The translations under genes were made by a program, and so were the position numbers. A stretch of 64,000 bases of DNA, from the NCBI GenBank assembly GCA_010093515.1, contig MU001680.1, positions 14,318 to 78,317 on the forward strand, read 5' to 3'. A model generated the notes under the pieces. It was not told where the DNA came from. It ran no database searches and saw only the letters and a list, made by a program, of their open reading frames with translations. The DNA is from Lineolata rhizophorae (lineage: Eukaryota > Ascomycota > Dothideomycetes > Lineolatales > Lineolataceae). Each line of letters begins with the position of its first letter. Within the stretch, counting starts at the first letter, position 1. Below are positions 1 to 11,497 of the stretch, piece by piece.

Positions 1-39
1 CATGTCAACCAGTTACGCACACAACAGTATGGTGGGTGC

Positions 40-438
40 GCAGTGTCACTCCGTGACACTTACTCCTAGAACAACTATAGCCTGCGAGCTATCCAAGGAA
101 GACCCGCCGAAGTCATAGATCTTAAGACCAAGATCGATATCTAGCAGAAAATTGTGCGGCCCGATATTACCCTAAATAATGCCATGGGAATATAGAACCT
201 TAACACCCTTACTAGCCTCTATAGCCTACTATTGCTTCTAGGCTAGCGATATCTTTTGTCTATACTTCTTAACGTATTCTAAGAGATTGCCGTAAGGCAT
301 GTATTCCAGCATCAATATATAGTCGATGGGATCCTAGTGTCTAAGTTATACTAGTCAGGGATATACTCCAAGTCTCTTGTATATCTGCGCCTCGATCGCT
401 ATCTCTTGCCTATAGTCTAATACTATTAGACGGCTCAT
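40..438 (-). pseudogene. Protein kinase relic with RIP-type stops
   Basis: Read on the minus strand from an ATG at 438, one frame runs to about position 46 and resembles a eukaryotic protein kinase domain. It shows AIEAQIYKRLGVYP, then LMLEYMPYGNLLEYVKKY (hinge and helix D region), then HGII-stop-GNIGPHNFLLD (a catalytic-loop equivalent of H-G-D-I-x-P-x-N) and LKIYDFGGSSLD (a DFG equivalent). At least seven in-frame stops interrupt it. Each can be explained by a C to T or G to A transition from CGA, CAA, CAG or TGG, and the catalytic Asp reads Asn (GAT to AAT). That is the pattern expected of repeat-induced point mutation. The glycine-rich loop is not visible. The relic may continue past the window edge. 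I infer a dead copy of a repeated fungal kinase family. Confidence 0.72.
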
Positions 439-856
439 CTAAGGAGACTTCCGTTAAGGTCATGCTTTCAATGTCAAGTTGATCAAGTTGACCAGCTTAT
501 CGGCCTCCTTCCATTGGCCGGATAGGTATGGTAGCTCTTGTGTAGTCGTAGCCGGAGAGGTTATGTTACAGATAAACACAGTTGCAAGGACTATGGAAAA
601 TGTAAGCGAAGTGGGGAACAGTATTGTCGAGCTTCACAGAATATACGGCGGCAAACAGAGTGTATACGAGATTGAGGTTGCAGAGTGTAGGTGAACCTGC
701 ACTCTGCTCTATGTACGCTGTGCGTTGAACCGGGGCCGGCATTACTTGGCCCCGAATGTTACGTGGCTACTGCTGCCATACATGATATCTACGACAACTC
801 TTAACGAACTCGTACTCTTCTTTACACAGTTGCGCTTCTAAAGGGTGGCCTATACT
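439..856. other. Intergenic, no supported gene
   Basis: This stretch lies between the kinase relic and the acetyltransferase. It includes a 71-codon open frame at 479-694 with no recognisable domain. It could be promoter of the acetyltransferase or further decayed repeat. Confidence 0.4.
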
Positions 857-1535
857 ATGTCTTTACAGCTTGCGAGAGCAGAAAAGGCGGATATCCCCCA
901 GCTGGTGGATCTGTACTTCAACACGTTTAAGAGCCCTTTGGTCTTGAGGGTAAAGCCTGATGTACCCCCTGTCCGCGAATGGTATAAGAAAAGCCTAGAA
1001 AGCGACATCGAGAAGCCATATACTCGAATATACAAGGTCGTAGAGGGCCAGGCTGGGTCGGTGCAGGCTTCAGTCGAGATTATAGCCTTCGCCAAATGGA
1101 GCTCGCCACACACGGAGCCACCGCAAGAGAAATTCACCGAGTGGCCCGTGGACGGGGATGTCGCGCTATTCGAAGAGGTTACTGGCAAAGCGACGGAGAA
1201 AAAGGAGAAGATAATGGGCCAGGAGGAGTATTGGTGTAAGTTATTGGACATAATACAGTAAGTGTGATATGACTGCGTTAACTATTTTCGTAGACATGGG
1301 CGTCCTCGCAACCTTGCCAAAGCACCAGCGCAGAGGCGCGGCATCGCTACTGATGACTGAATTCTGCAAGCAGGCAGATCAGGCTAGGCACCGGAGTTAT
1401 GTCGAGGCATCACCTCTCGGCAGACCGACATACCAACGGTTCGGATTTGAAACGCAGGACACATTCAGCGTTGTGATTGATGGAGAACCATATATCGATT
1501 GCTGTATGGTACGTGAACCACAAAAGCCATCGTAA
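857..1535 (+). CDS. GNAT-family N-acetyltransferase (2 exons)
   Basis: Predicted exons are 857-1235 and 1294-1535, joined over a 58-nt intron (GTAAGT donor, TTTTCGTAG acceptor), giving 206 residues. The ATG at 857 is the first in the frame; the open frame upstream has no ATG. The N-terminus (LARAEKADIPQLVDLYFNTF) has the usual opening helix of fungal GNAT proteins. Exon 2 carries the acetyl-CoA binding segment LATLPKHQRRGAASLLM (the Q/R-x-x-G-x-G/A loop of motif A), then EASPLGRPTYQRFGFE, typical of motif B. The likely reaction is acetyl transfer from acetyl-CoA to a small amine or a protein N-terminus; the substrate cannot be told. The gene is intact although it sits between two decayed elements. 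Family assignment is firm, exact function unknown. Confidence 0.78.
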
Positions 1536-2879
1536 GCATTGATGTCACTAGACACGCAGTGCATTACTATCTATACGATGCAAATCTTCTGCGACGTGGT
1601 CTGATATTAGGTCTCACCATATATGATGTTACGTAGATAGCACTCTCTAACGAGCTTATATGACAAAAACAGGTACAGCTCAAAAAAAAAGATCTACCAT
1701 GCCTATCCTAAGGATAACCTCGCTCGTCGTGTAGTGCTACAAGCAAACTCATATAGTTGCTAAATGCCAACGGCACTTGACAGTCTTTTGCAACGTTTAT
1801 CTTATTAATTCTATTTTATGTTGCGAACGTAAGTATGACGCGTCTAACGGTACAGTAAGTGGCGCGAACGGAAGGCGCTCAGCCCAGGTTTGTATTATAA
1901 ACATAACATAGGGCACCCAACATAACTCATCGAGGATTGACCGATATTAAGGTACAGCAGTATTAGCTCGACTATATAACAGAAGCTAGGGTCCAGAGCA
2001 TCCAAAATGATGCGCGCAAAAAAAAGCGGGCACTGATTTTGCGAGGTATAGTAGCAAAGGCAAGCCTGGCAGTGCCCCAATGTTCAGAACCAAATCGATG
2101 AACCTACTTCCCCGACACTATTCGACGTAATTAGCGTGCAACTCTATTCAGTGGGGCGTGCCGTACTGAGATTGACAAGGCCTGGAACTGGGCCATTAAT
2201 TCAACATTCTATTCTTATATTAAGGATCACTCGAGGCCCATTTTTAGGCTATGAGCCGCTACGTTCATGATAAAATGACCATCGTCGCTTGGCATGCCGG
2301 TCGTACGTCGGGACGGTCTCATTCAAAACGGAGCCCCCAACCACGGACTGCATATCGTAAGCGACTCGAAAGCGAAAATCTTCGATGACAAGGGAGGAAC
2401 CTAATCTCAAAATGCAACAGAAAAAGCAAGCGCTTCAATGTAGACATTTGCATTTATATAGGCGGAAAGGGTAAACAGCATGTATATATGTCGGGTAAGG
2501 AGCTTCCATGGCCAATGAATTGAGGGACATATTAGAAAGGAGCTATCCAGTGCCCGTTGTGTTAACTCTAGTGAGCTTTGAGCTCGGCAACAAAGGCATG
2601 GAAGTATCGGAGAATGTGTCTTGAGGCTGACAGACGATTATTGACATGGAGGCAGCCCAAACATGAGAATTAGATAGAGATTGCTCTCAAACAGCTCGTC
2701 TGTCTAGATGCAGACTCGTCCATGCTCCGTTATTCGACTGCAACCCCTGCGATCGATCGTTCGGCAGCGAGAAAGCGTTAGAGCAGCACTTGCGAGACTC
2801 GCCAGTGCATGCTCCACTCTTCAACTTGCGATCGATTCTTCGACAGCAAAGAGGTTTTAGAGTAGCATCTGTAGTATTC
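1536..2879. other. AT-rich intergenic stretch, no gene seen
   Basis: About 1.3 kb with frequent stops in all frames and no recognisable motif. Its base composition resembles the decayed elements on both sides. It may be an old, fully eroded repeat. Confidence 0.4.
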
Positions 2880-4990
2880 GTCCGTGCACGCTCAATCTCT
2901 CTATTGTAAGGTCATTGCTGATATGGATATGCTGGGTGCGGCTTGCGCTACTACGCCCTACCCACCATCGCCGCGACCCCGCCAAAAACCTTTTGTCCAT
3001 TCCAGGCCCCAGCATAGAGCGAGCCGCAGCCCGTACCAAACACCAGATCCCATGCGTAGATCTGAACTTACAAGGCACATTGATTGGTACTAGTGACGCT
3101 AAAGAACTCCAGAAACTAATGAATAAAGCCCTTCAAACAACAGAGAACTTATCAGCAACCAAATGTAATTCGGTCATAGTCCGACGGAAGAAACGAGTCG
3201 GCTTCATCTTCGGTGACCAACAACAAGCCCAACTGGCAAATGAGCAAGGAGTAAGAATCATGAAAGAAGATAGCTGAGAGAGTCTTCTCACAGGCAAGGC
3301 TAATGAAACAGAAAAGATTCAAAGTCAAGCTATCCAGAATTGACAAGCTCAAAGTCGGCGGCCCAACCAATGGTGAATCTATTGCCAAAGCCATAGTGAA
3401 CAATATCAACACAGATAGCGGTCTCTCGATTCATAGCATGCGACTCCTCAGCCAACGCTCTGAGCGCCGCACGATCTAACTCGTCATCTGCGACACTCAG
3501 GAAGAAAAAATCTTTTCACCAAAGACTACATCGCTATTCAAGGAGGGCTAGAATACACCGAAGAGTTCCTCAAATCACAGACGTTGCAATGTCGGCGTAG
3601 TGGAGAATTAAACCACATGGCCAAACACTGCACGAACCCGGAGAGACGTCTGAACTGTTCTGAACAGGATCACGAAACTCCCTTTTGCACCAACTTCTTG
3701 AGATGCTACAACTACTTAGGCAACTACTACAGCCAAACCCCTACCTGCCCAGTTCGCCAAAGATATGCCCGAACCAGGCGCACTCCTGATGAGTAGTAAT
3801 CTGCTATGTATACTCCAAGCCAACCTTCAGAACCAACCAGAGGCCCAACATGTCTTCCTAAATGACGAGGCACTCCGGAACTCCAATTTACTACTCATCC
3901 AAGAACTGGCAAGCTTTCGAACGCACGACGGCGAGTTCATTTCACCCTAACTGCACCTACAGTTAGTACAGATCACGCCTACACTCTAGGACGACACAAA
4001 ACAATATCCATATCCATCTTTGATCTACATGAACGTGTCACTGCGAGGAAGACAAATTGAAATCTAGGCGAGGGACATCACAGCAATCAATTCCAAACCG
4101 AGAACAGGGCTTTCCTGGCCTTTTCGGTATACATTCCACCCGCCAATGGACCGGCCAGTAGACAGGCCTTGGACAGCACACTACAACTAGTCGAACAGAT
4201 ATGCGCCCGTTACCGTACACACGAAATTATTTTATGCGAAGACTTCAACTGCCACGATCAACTACAGGGAAGGGGCAGGGTCCGCTACGACGAGTGCGAC
4301 AGAATTGTGCAATACATGGTGCCTTCAAAGCGACCTCATCATGTGCCAGCCATGGCACATTGCCTATGGCCCGGACCGCGAAGCCATCGAAATGCAGTTT
4401 GCTCTCAACACATATGAACCAACTAGGGGACCGAGACGCCTATTCAGAAATACAAAATGGAATAGAGCCTGCCAGATAGTTTTAGAAGACCTTCGCCCCC
4501 GGCCTATTGACAGCGCTACGATCAGATACCCGGCAGGAATTTATAGGTGTACAACAAACCTAACCAATGTCGTCCAGTAGGCAGTCTTTCACTGCACTCC
4601 CGTCACAATACCATCACCTTACGCGAAGTAGTGATAGAACTCTAACCTCAGTCAACTCAGGCACAACTACACCCAGATAAGGAATCAAGCCTTCGTACAG
4701 AGGAGAGGGCGTATCTGGAACGCGGGGGGAAAGAAGAGGTCAAACACGCAAAGAAGCTCTAGCACGATACGTCCAGACGCCAGAGGTGTAGTCACTGGAA
4801 GGATTTTTTTGGATGCAAGCGAGAACATATAGAAAGCAGCAAGCTACCCACATCTAGCAGAACGAGGCCAATTCAGGTCGATCCCTGCGCTGCAAAGGTC
4901 GAATGGGCCCCGTACTGACGATGAAGGCATCTCCTCGGAACTCGTCTCCTAATTCTTTAGCCAAACGGCCGAGGTCGACACAGTAGGCCG
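2880..4990 (+). mobile_element. Decayed Tad-like non-LTR retrotransposon (LINE)
   Basis: Several frames on the plus strand together spell a Tad1-type LINE. From 2915 to about 3560 a gag-like (ORF1) region is visible. At 3584-3790 it ends in cysteine-knuckle sequence (CRRSGELNHMAKHC, followed by a second Cys cluster). At 3790-3950 ILQANLQNQPEAQHVFLND and LLLIQELASF match the start of the apurinic-type endonuclease of ORF2. At 4190-4340 IILCEDFNCHDQLQG gives its GDFN-like motif. At 4800-4990 FRSIPALQRSNG and ISSELVS-stop-FFS match the linker ahead of reverse transcriptase. Frameshifts and stops (TAG from TGG, TAA from CAA) occur throughout. No reverse transcriptase catalytic motif is visible. 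The copy is dead; boundaries are approximate. Confidence 0.78.
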
Positions 4991-5577
4991 ACTATTAGTA
5001 TAAATTCGCTTAGATACTTTATCCCTAACTACCCGATAAGTTTTCTAATTAAGTCAAGAAAGGGTACGGAAAGCATATATAAGTAGATTGATCACTAGAG
5101 CTAAAGTGCTAGCTCTTCTACGCGATATATATTTATACAGTAAGTTAATCCGCTAGGGGTCCTTTCCGAGTTCGCCCATAATCTGTTACGTGACCTGGGT
5201 TCTATATAGGTTCTCTATATACCAGTGGATTGTGGTAACAGAAGGAGCCCTCTTACCTCCTTTTGGATATCTAGGGGTACTAATATCATGTGTAGTAGGG
5301 CGTTATTCCCGTACACGTGAAGGGTCCTACGTAATATAGGTTGACGCTTTCCATGGCAATAGCATGCTTCCCTCAAGGTAATATCTCTAGTGGCGGAAAG
5401 TATTTGGGATAAGAGCGCGAATAAGCTAGCAGGCGATACGTATACACCTAGTCCACTTCCACTTATGTCTACACTTTCAAACTAGGACGCTGATGAAGCT
5501 TTCTGCCCACAAACCATATGGCTACGCAATGACACGAGTTAGCAACATTTTCCAACGGCCCGTTTCGGTGCAACTTA
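4991..5577. other. AT-rich decayed sequence downstream of the LINE
   Basis: Very TA-rich with many stops in all six frames. It probably belongs to the decayed 3' part of the LINE or to another eroded element, but no domain can be read. It directly abuts the 3' end of the methyltransferase gene. Confidence 0.4.
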
Positions 5578-6985
5578 CTACTTATGATAAAACTGAGTCG
5601 TCTTCATCTCTTCGCGAAACTTGGCGTTGAGCACCTTGACCTCTTCTGGTTTCCAGTTCAAAAATGTGGTGAGGATGCGCAGCGACAGCGCTTCCAGGCC
5701 TTCGCGCAGCGCGAAAAAGTAGTACTTGCCAATTTCCTTAAGCTTCTCGTCTTGGGGCCACCCTCCGACGGGAAGGATAAAAACGCGCTCCTGGATGTTG
5801 GCGAAACCGGCATCCTCAAAGCGCTTGCGCATCTCGATTCCAGGGCTGGTAATCCCGGTCGCGGTGCCAGCCAAGCTCTCACAAGTTCCTACGACCAGGT
5901 CGTGCCACTTTTTGATACTATTGTCGGGGAGATCAAACGAACCGTTAGCTAGGCGCGGACGGACATCCCAGTCCTTGAACTCCGCCCATCCGCCTGGCGC
6001 GAGGTTGCTTAACGTTCTGGTCAGCACGGTACTTGGTGAAGCGAAAAGTTGATCTCACTCGTAAGTTTGCCGCATGAGTTTAGGCCAGTCGCGAATGGCT
6101 CCAGCAAGCCATCGTGCGTGAATGAAGTTAAATGGCCTGCCATATGTCCATTGCTCCTCGATGTCATCGACCTCGAAACGGACGCTGGGTGGAACCCTAT
6201 ACATGTCAGCTTCACGAGGAACGAAGGCACGGCAAGACCAACCATGACGACTCCGGAGGACTAAGGTCTACGCCTAAGATCTGTGCGCGCATGTAAGCAT
6301 CACCGACGGTCGACCTGTTGCAAAGAGACTGACCTCTGCCGAAGGATACTTGTCGCCTGTGTTTCGGTAGTCAATATAACCGTTCGATGGAGCCGTAGCG
6401 CAGACGACATACCCATGTCCGATGCCCAGATGCCTGCGAGAAGTCAGTCGGAATTTCTCCGAAGTGATACTGGTGAATGCTACAAACCAGTTCCCGTGCC
6501 GAGGTCCAAGACACGGCCTGAAAAGTCGCTCGGGAGCGGCGCGATGTTCAGCTCGCCATCAAGCTGCATGAGACAGATGTGATGGTGAATGTCGAGCCTG
6601 TCTGCCTCCGGCTCGTCGTTCGGAAACAGGTATTCTTCACGGAAGAGTCAGTGGAACCCGATTATCACCGGGCGGAGCACAACTCTCATAACCCACGTCC
6701 AGATTTGTAGGAATGGTATCGGCGGCCATTCTCGAATTTGTGGTTCATGATGGAACTTGCGAGCGAGGTAGTTTCGCTGGGACTGGATCGCAAGGACGAT
6801 TAGCCTACAGGTGTGACTAACACCAAGGGTTGAACTTGTTCATACGCATCGCCAAATGCGGAATCATCTTCGTTGGAAGCCTGTGCATCGCCGTGGTCAG
6901 TGTCCGTGTGTCGGTCTGAGAAGAGGAGCGAATTCCTCACATCGGCATCGACCGGGACGGCCGCCTCCTGCTGCGGCTCAGCCAT
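5578..6985 (-). CDS. LaeA-like SAM-dependent methyltransferase (8 exons)
   Basis: Hand splicing gives exons 6822-6985, 6697-6782, 6488-6634, 6413-6433, 6334-6356, 6243-6280, 6059-6196 and 5578-6016, which sum to 351 codons. The product reads ETTSLASSIMNHKFENGRRY, then LFPNDEPEADRLDIHHHI, then the SAM-binding motif I VLDLGTGTGIW, the acidic strand end GVDLSP, VRFEVDDIEEQW, FNFIHARWLAGAI and LAPGGWAEFKDWD. This is the standard order of the fungal LaeA/TAM-domain methyltransferase family. Members methylate small molecules or act as regulators; the substrate is unknown here. The C-terminus stops soon after FREEMKTTQFYHK, a little short of the usual family end, next to decayed repeat DNA. Three exons are only 21-38 nt and one intron is 39 nt, so boundaries need transcript support. 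Confidence 0.8.
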
Positions 6986-7483
6986 GGAGAGCTAGTGTAC
7001 GACCAAGCGTTTTCCGGTCGTACAGGAAATGCAAACCGGGGCACGACCAGCCTTATAACAACCCTCCTAGTCCACGCGAGCTGCGGGGCGAGAGCCTGGC
7101 ACACGTGCGGCGGGTCGGGCCTCAAGATGGGCTGGAGACGACGGAAGCAACGGCGCCTAGGCCGACGCCAAAAGCGCGATTGGTCTGCGGATTGGCGGAC
7201 ACGCGAGGACTCGCATGGAGCGAACGCCGCGGAGGCGGGATGCCGCGTCCGGCCTACACACCCTTTGGATTTCACGCGCGGGCCAACCGGCTCGTAGCCA
7301 AGCTCGGGTACAACTTCTCGGAGTTGGACTCCGCGTTTTCACTAACACAAATATATTTCACAGCCGGCTCGTCCTTGCGTCGCCAATGATGCCTATCACT
7401 GCACAAACCGCGTGCATTCGTTGGAAAACCTTGCCATGTTGAAGCTAGGATGGATAGGATACGTTCTAGCCGCACTCTTTCAC

Positions 7484-8808
7484 TCACAGCCTCGTTACCC
7501 TCACGTACGCGCTCGAGATGCGAGTAAAAGTGGTCGTTCCGTCTTTCCGCTCCTCGACCTCTGTTTCGCTGGCGCAGACCTCGGTCACGCCAGCCGGCCG
7601 CTTAGGGGGAACGGCGGGGTTTGAGGAATGCGTTGTCGAACTGCCGCTACGGACAAGACCGCTGAAGCAGAAAAGCACAATGAAGAGCGGCATGACGATC
7701 GCAACCGCGTGAACGAGCAGGAAGCCAAGGAAAAGGACAGGGTTGGATATGAGCCGACATACAATGGCGGCGACGAGGAGCCAAGTCCCGACATCGACAA
7801 TATCAATGATCAGTTGGCCGCTGCTATTAGCAGTAGCCGCGGCATAGGAAGGCGAGAACGGAGCAAGCTCATACGCAAAAATGAGCGCGGATAGTATCGC
7901 ACAGGCGTAGAGAACGAGCGTGTCGATGATGAGTGGGAGAAATATCGGCGTGCTCCAGCCAGAAGATTGCGTCAAGCTGGCGCCCATGGTGACGAAGCCA
8001 ATAAATATGGATACGATCAAAAGAGCGCCGCGCGCGATCGCGAGTCGGCCGACGAGTTCGTGGTTGACCCACTCGTCGTCAACGTAATCTTCGTATACTT
8101 CGGCGGCGAACGCAATGTCGTCGTCATTCAATCCGAGGTCCGGAATGTCGGAGAGGATCAAGGCGGCCATATTGAAGGAGTACGGGAACTTCGCCTCACA
8201 TGCGGTCTCTCCGTCGGTCGTGCGGCATATTCCTTCATTTTTGTTAGAACGATCGGCCCGACGCAGTCGGGCTACGACTTACCGGAGACTCCTAATTGAT
8301 AGGTGTCGGGGACGTCGTCCCGATTGCACGAATCGCAATTCCGCGTCGCAATGGCTGCTAGCAAATGGCCGTCAATCTCGACCATGCCATATTTTGCCTC
8401 TGCGTTCGTACGGCAGCCAGATGTGACGCATATGGCGAGAGCAACTGTCGCTGCAGGCAGAGTCAGGTGCCGCTCATTCCGAGACACGTGTAACTGACCA
8501 ATGTTGAAAAGGATAAACCATCCGTGAGAGAACTTCAGTCTTGACAAAAAGTCGCGCGCGACATCTTTCTGGCCTGACCTTGACCCAAACGGAGGTGTGG
8601 TCGCGTCCCCGCAGGACAGAGGTCGCTGGCCATTGCAGGCGTCTGCAGATGGGGTAGAAGTTGAACTATCATGTTTGTTTTGAGAGACTCCACCAACACC
8701 AGGCGTGTAGATATAGGTAGATGATGGCTTTATGTCGGGTTCGGTGCACTGCGCGTCTGAATAAACGACTGGAGTGACGCCTGGGACGACCGGTTGGTGA
8801 GGATGCAT
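7484..8808 (-). CDS. SUR7/PalI-like four-TM membrane protein (3 exons)
   Basis: Exons 8499-8808, 8283-8450 and 7484-8232 give 408 residues in one frame, with introns of 48 and 50 nt. The N-terminal ~90 residues are polar and Ser/Thr rich. A first membrane segment (GWFILFNIATVALAICVTSG) is completed only by splicing exon 1 to exon 2. It is followed by an extracellular-type loop holding DTYQLGVSG and two cysteines, then three further hydrophobic spans around residues 228-248, 255-283 and 305-345, and a polar tail. One span, a cysteine-bearing loop, then three spans is the layout of the SUR7/PalI and claudin-like fungal family, found in eisosomes and in pH signalling at the plasma membrane. Sequence identity to named members cannot be judged here. 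It lies 498 bp beyond the methyltransferase start, same strand. Confidence 0.62.
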
Positions 8809-9497
8809 GACGGAAGCGACAAAGCAAAAGTTGAATCAGAGAATAGGCCAAACGAATGGGAGTGACGCCCGCATCGTAAAAACTCCGGGATGAGCGCGAT
8901 ATATATTATGGGCTCTACGAGGTTAGAAATCATCACGCGCCTCCTGCGCCTCCTGCACATTGGAATTTGTGGCGGCTATCGGGAAAAGCCATTTCAATAA
9001 TTCTGTACCTACGCGAGGTGCCCTGGAGAGAGCCTCAAGGGGAATTCAGGCCCCTGGGCCGCACGGCCGCTCTGCACGGAGATATGTAGGCACGCCGGCG
9101 ACCGACACGGAACATGGTTTTATATTCGGCAGAAACTGCACGGTCCACTTGGCCGCAGAACGTGGCAGGCGCTGGACTTCCACGAGCCGAAATGATTGTG
9201 GCGTTCCCAGAGCTTGGCAAAACTTGCCAACTCCATGTCTTCGGCGACGGTGATGGAATCTGGCAAGTCGACAAGCTCAGGACCATATACAAGAGGATTT
9301 CGACAGGCTGAACGTTAAAGGTGCCGAACCCTGAATTGGAGCCGAGTTTCGTTGCGATATTAATGGGGATATGTACAGCCTGGGGCGGCATGCCAACGAC
9401 CAGGGTGGAACCGCCTACGAGATAAGCGGGATGAGCCGAGCCGTCGCAATAAAGTCCCGCCCTTATCATTGTCCTAAAATGGTTGCCAAGTGACGTC
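8809..9497. other. Intergenic region, 689 bp
   Basis: It separates the SUR7-like gene start from the end of the peptide transporter gene. Long open frames on the minus strand (for example 9035 upward) overlap the transporter end in another frame and show no domain, so I treat them as chance. It should hold the SUR7-like promoter and the transporter 3' UTR. Confidence 0.5.
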
Positions 9498-11497
9498 TTA
9501 AGCCGTTGAGCTTTCGCCCCGAAGAGGGTCCATTTCCACATTGTCGTCAGCATCTCTTGCATGTAAGTCGAGTTGGCCGTCGACTTTGTTGTACTTCCGA
9601 AACAGAAGCCAAAACATCGCTCCCGCCGCAAAGCATGCGAAAGCTAGACCGGCGTACATAGAAACGAGATGGGGGTCTTTCGCGACCGGAGAAACTATTG
9701 CGGCGAGGAATGCGCCGCCGGCGCTCGTCAGAAGAAACAAACTCATAATAAAGGATCTCATGCTCGGAGGTGCTTTGGTGTACGCATATTCCAGCCCGGT
9801 AACGGCAGCAAAGATCTCGCTGATGCCGATGAACAAGTACGCGGGCGCCTGAGCGGCGATATGCACGTTGTTCGGTTGATAGGAGCCGTCCGGGCGAAGG
9901 GCAGCTGCACAGGTTGAAGGAGCTTCGAAACACGGGCCGGAGGCGTAAATGCGACTCTGAAGTAAGGCCGCGTAGAACATGGAGAGGGAAGCAAATATGA
10001 AACCAAAAAAGATTCGCGTTATGGGCAACAAAGCGAACCCGCATCTCCGAATCGCCGGATAAACCCAACGGTCCACGATCGGGATGAAGACGACGATGCT
10101 GAAAGCATCAATTGTCTGCATAATGTCGTTGGGGATTCCATGTCGTTCCATCTGTCCAGCTTTGTCGGGTTAGAACCGTTCGTTATATAGATAGGCAGAC
10201 GTACCCTGAGAAACTAGATTGTTGACCATCTGCATGAACACGAGCCTGTGGCAAGTCAGCTTCTGAGGACCTAGACTGCGCGATAAACTCACCAGTAGAT
10301 AGGAAAGAATAGAAAAATCTTGCACGCCATTAGAGCCCGTTTTAGCTCCTCAACGAAGTTATCGTCCCAAGGAACAATGATCCTAGAATTCGACGGCTTG
10401 GCCGCATCTAGGTCACGATGGCGGACTCCGAACGATATGGCTTGGAAGCAGTGTATTATAACGCTTCCCTTTGGTGGCCGCAAAACATAACTTGCCCGTC
10501 CGGCGAGCAAAATGAGAAAGCCGACGACAAAAATAACAAGCGGAAGCAAATACGCGGCCCAGAAATCGATCCTCAACTCTAAAGTCGTAGTCGCAAGAGA
10601 GGATAAGGAGCCGAGGTTGATGCACAGGTAGAAGATCATGTAGATGCGCTGGATCGTCGCGGAAGGGTCGATGATGACGCGTTCGCCACTACGTAGAGTT
10701 CTCACAAACGGCATCGTATTCTGATATTGCTCGGCGATGAGCGGAGACACGTTGGACTTAATTCCGCCAGTGCCCAGACCGATGACAGCCATCGCCAGCA
10801 GGAGACCAGAGAATGCGAGGCCCTGCTCGATTGCTGCGGGCAAAGAAGTGATAAAAAGGATCAAAATACCGCTCATGTAAACGAGAGAAAAGATGACGAT
10901 GGTCTTGAGCCGGCCCCAGTATTGGTCGGCAATGAGTGCGCCTGGTCAAGTCGTAAGTCTCCTGGTCGCGATGTGCAAGAGGGATCCCATCTTACCGATG
11001 ATGGGAGTAACGTAGCACTATAAAGGCATCAGCTAATGCGTCACGCAAATGTTGACTTTACATACCCAAAACTGAAAAAACGACGTGTATGCCGTGGCGT
11101 TGGCTTGGCGGAGACCTTCATCTGTCAGTTCGCAGCTCAATCATTACCGGAGAAAACGAAGTACCGATTGCTCCAGGTAATCCTGAAATGAAAGTCAGCT
11201 TAAACTCTTTGGGATATTCATGGCTTTCGCACCGTTCTTGTCGTGCCTTTCATTCGCGATATAATTCTGAAAGGGTCCCGAGAGGCCGTAGTATGCGAAA
11301 CGCTCGCACAACTCCACCACCGCAATAAGAAAGGCACTCCAGGGCAAATTGTCAGGGACCCTTCTGAGAAGCCTTTTTTCGACGGAGGACGGCTCGTCCA
11401 ACAGATTGCTAGCCACATCTTCAGGCTCGGCCTCGCTCTGGTTGACCAACGTGTACGCGCCTCGCGCCATACCCGATTCCCGTGGTACGGGGAGCAT
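9498..11497 (-). CDS. POT/PTR2 proton-coupled oligopeptide transporter (7 exons)
   Basis: Exons 11233-11497, 11165-11182, 11066-11121, 10996-11017, 10293-10941, 10205-10245 and 9498-10159 sum to 570 codons. The first in-frame ATG is at 11497. The protein starts with a polar tail, then the family signature VELCERFAYYGLSGPFQNY (the ExxERFxYYG proton-coupling motif of helix 1). Next come FWCYVTPIIGALIADQYWG and GLGTGGIKSNVSPLIAEQY, both classic PTR2 signatures, and later QMERHGIPNDIMQTID and LEYAYTKAPPSMRS. Twelve membrane spans are expected and the hydrophobic pattern fits. The likely role is uptake of di- and tripeptides across the plasma membrane driven by protons. Fungal PTR2 proteins are usually 570-620 residues, so this one appears full length. 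The short C-terminal tail is acidic. Confidence 0.9.

Noticed and set aside
9035-9631. 198-codon minus-strand frame overlapping the end of the peptide transporter gene
   Set aside because: It overlaps the clearly coding last transporter exon in another frame, and its own part (9035-9497) shows no motif, signal or membrane pattern.
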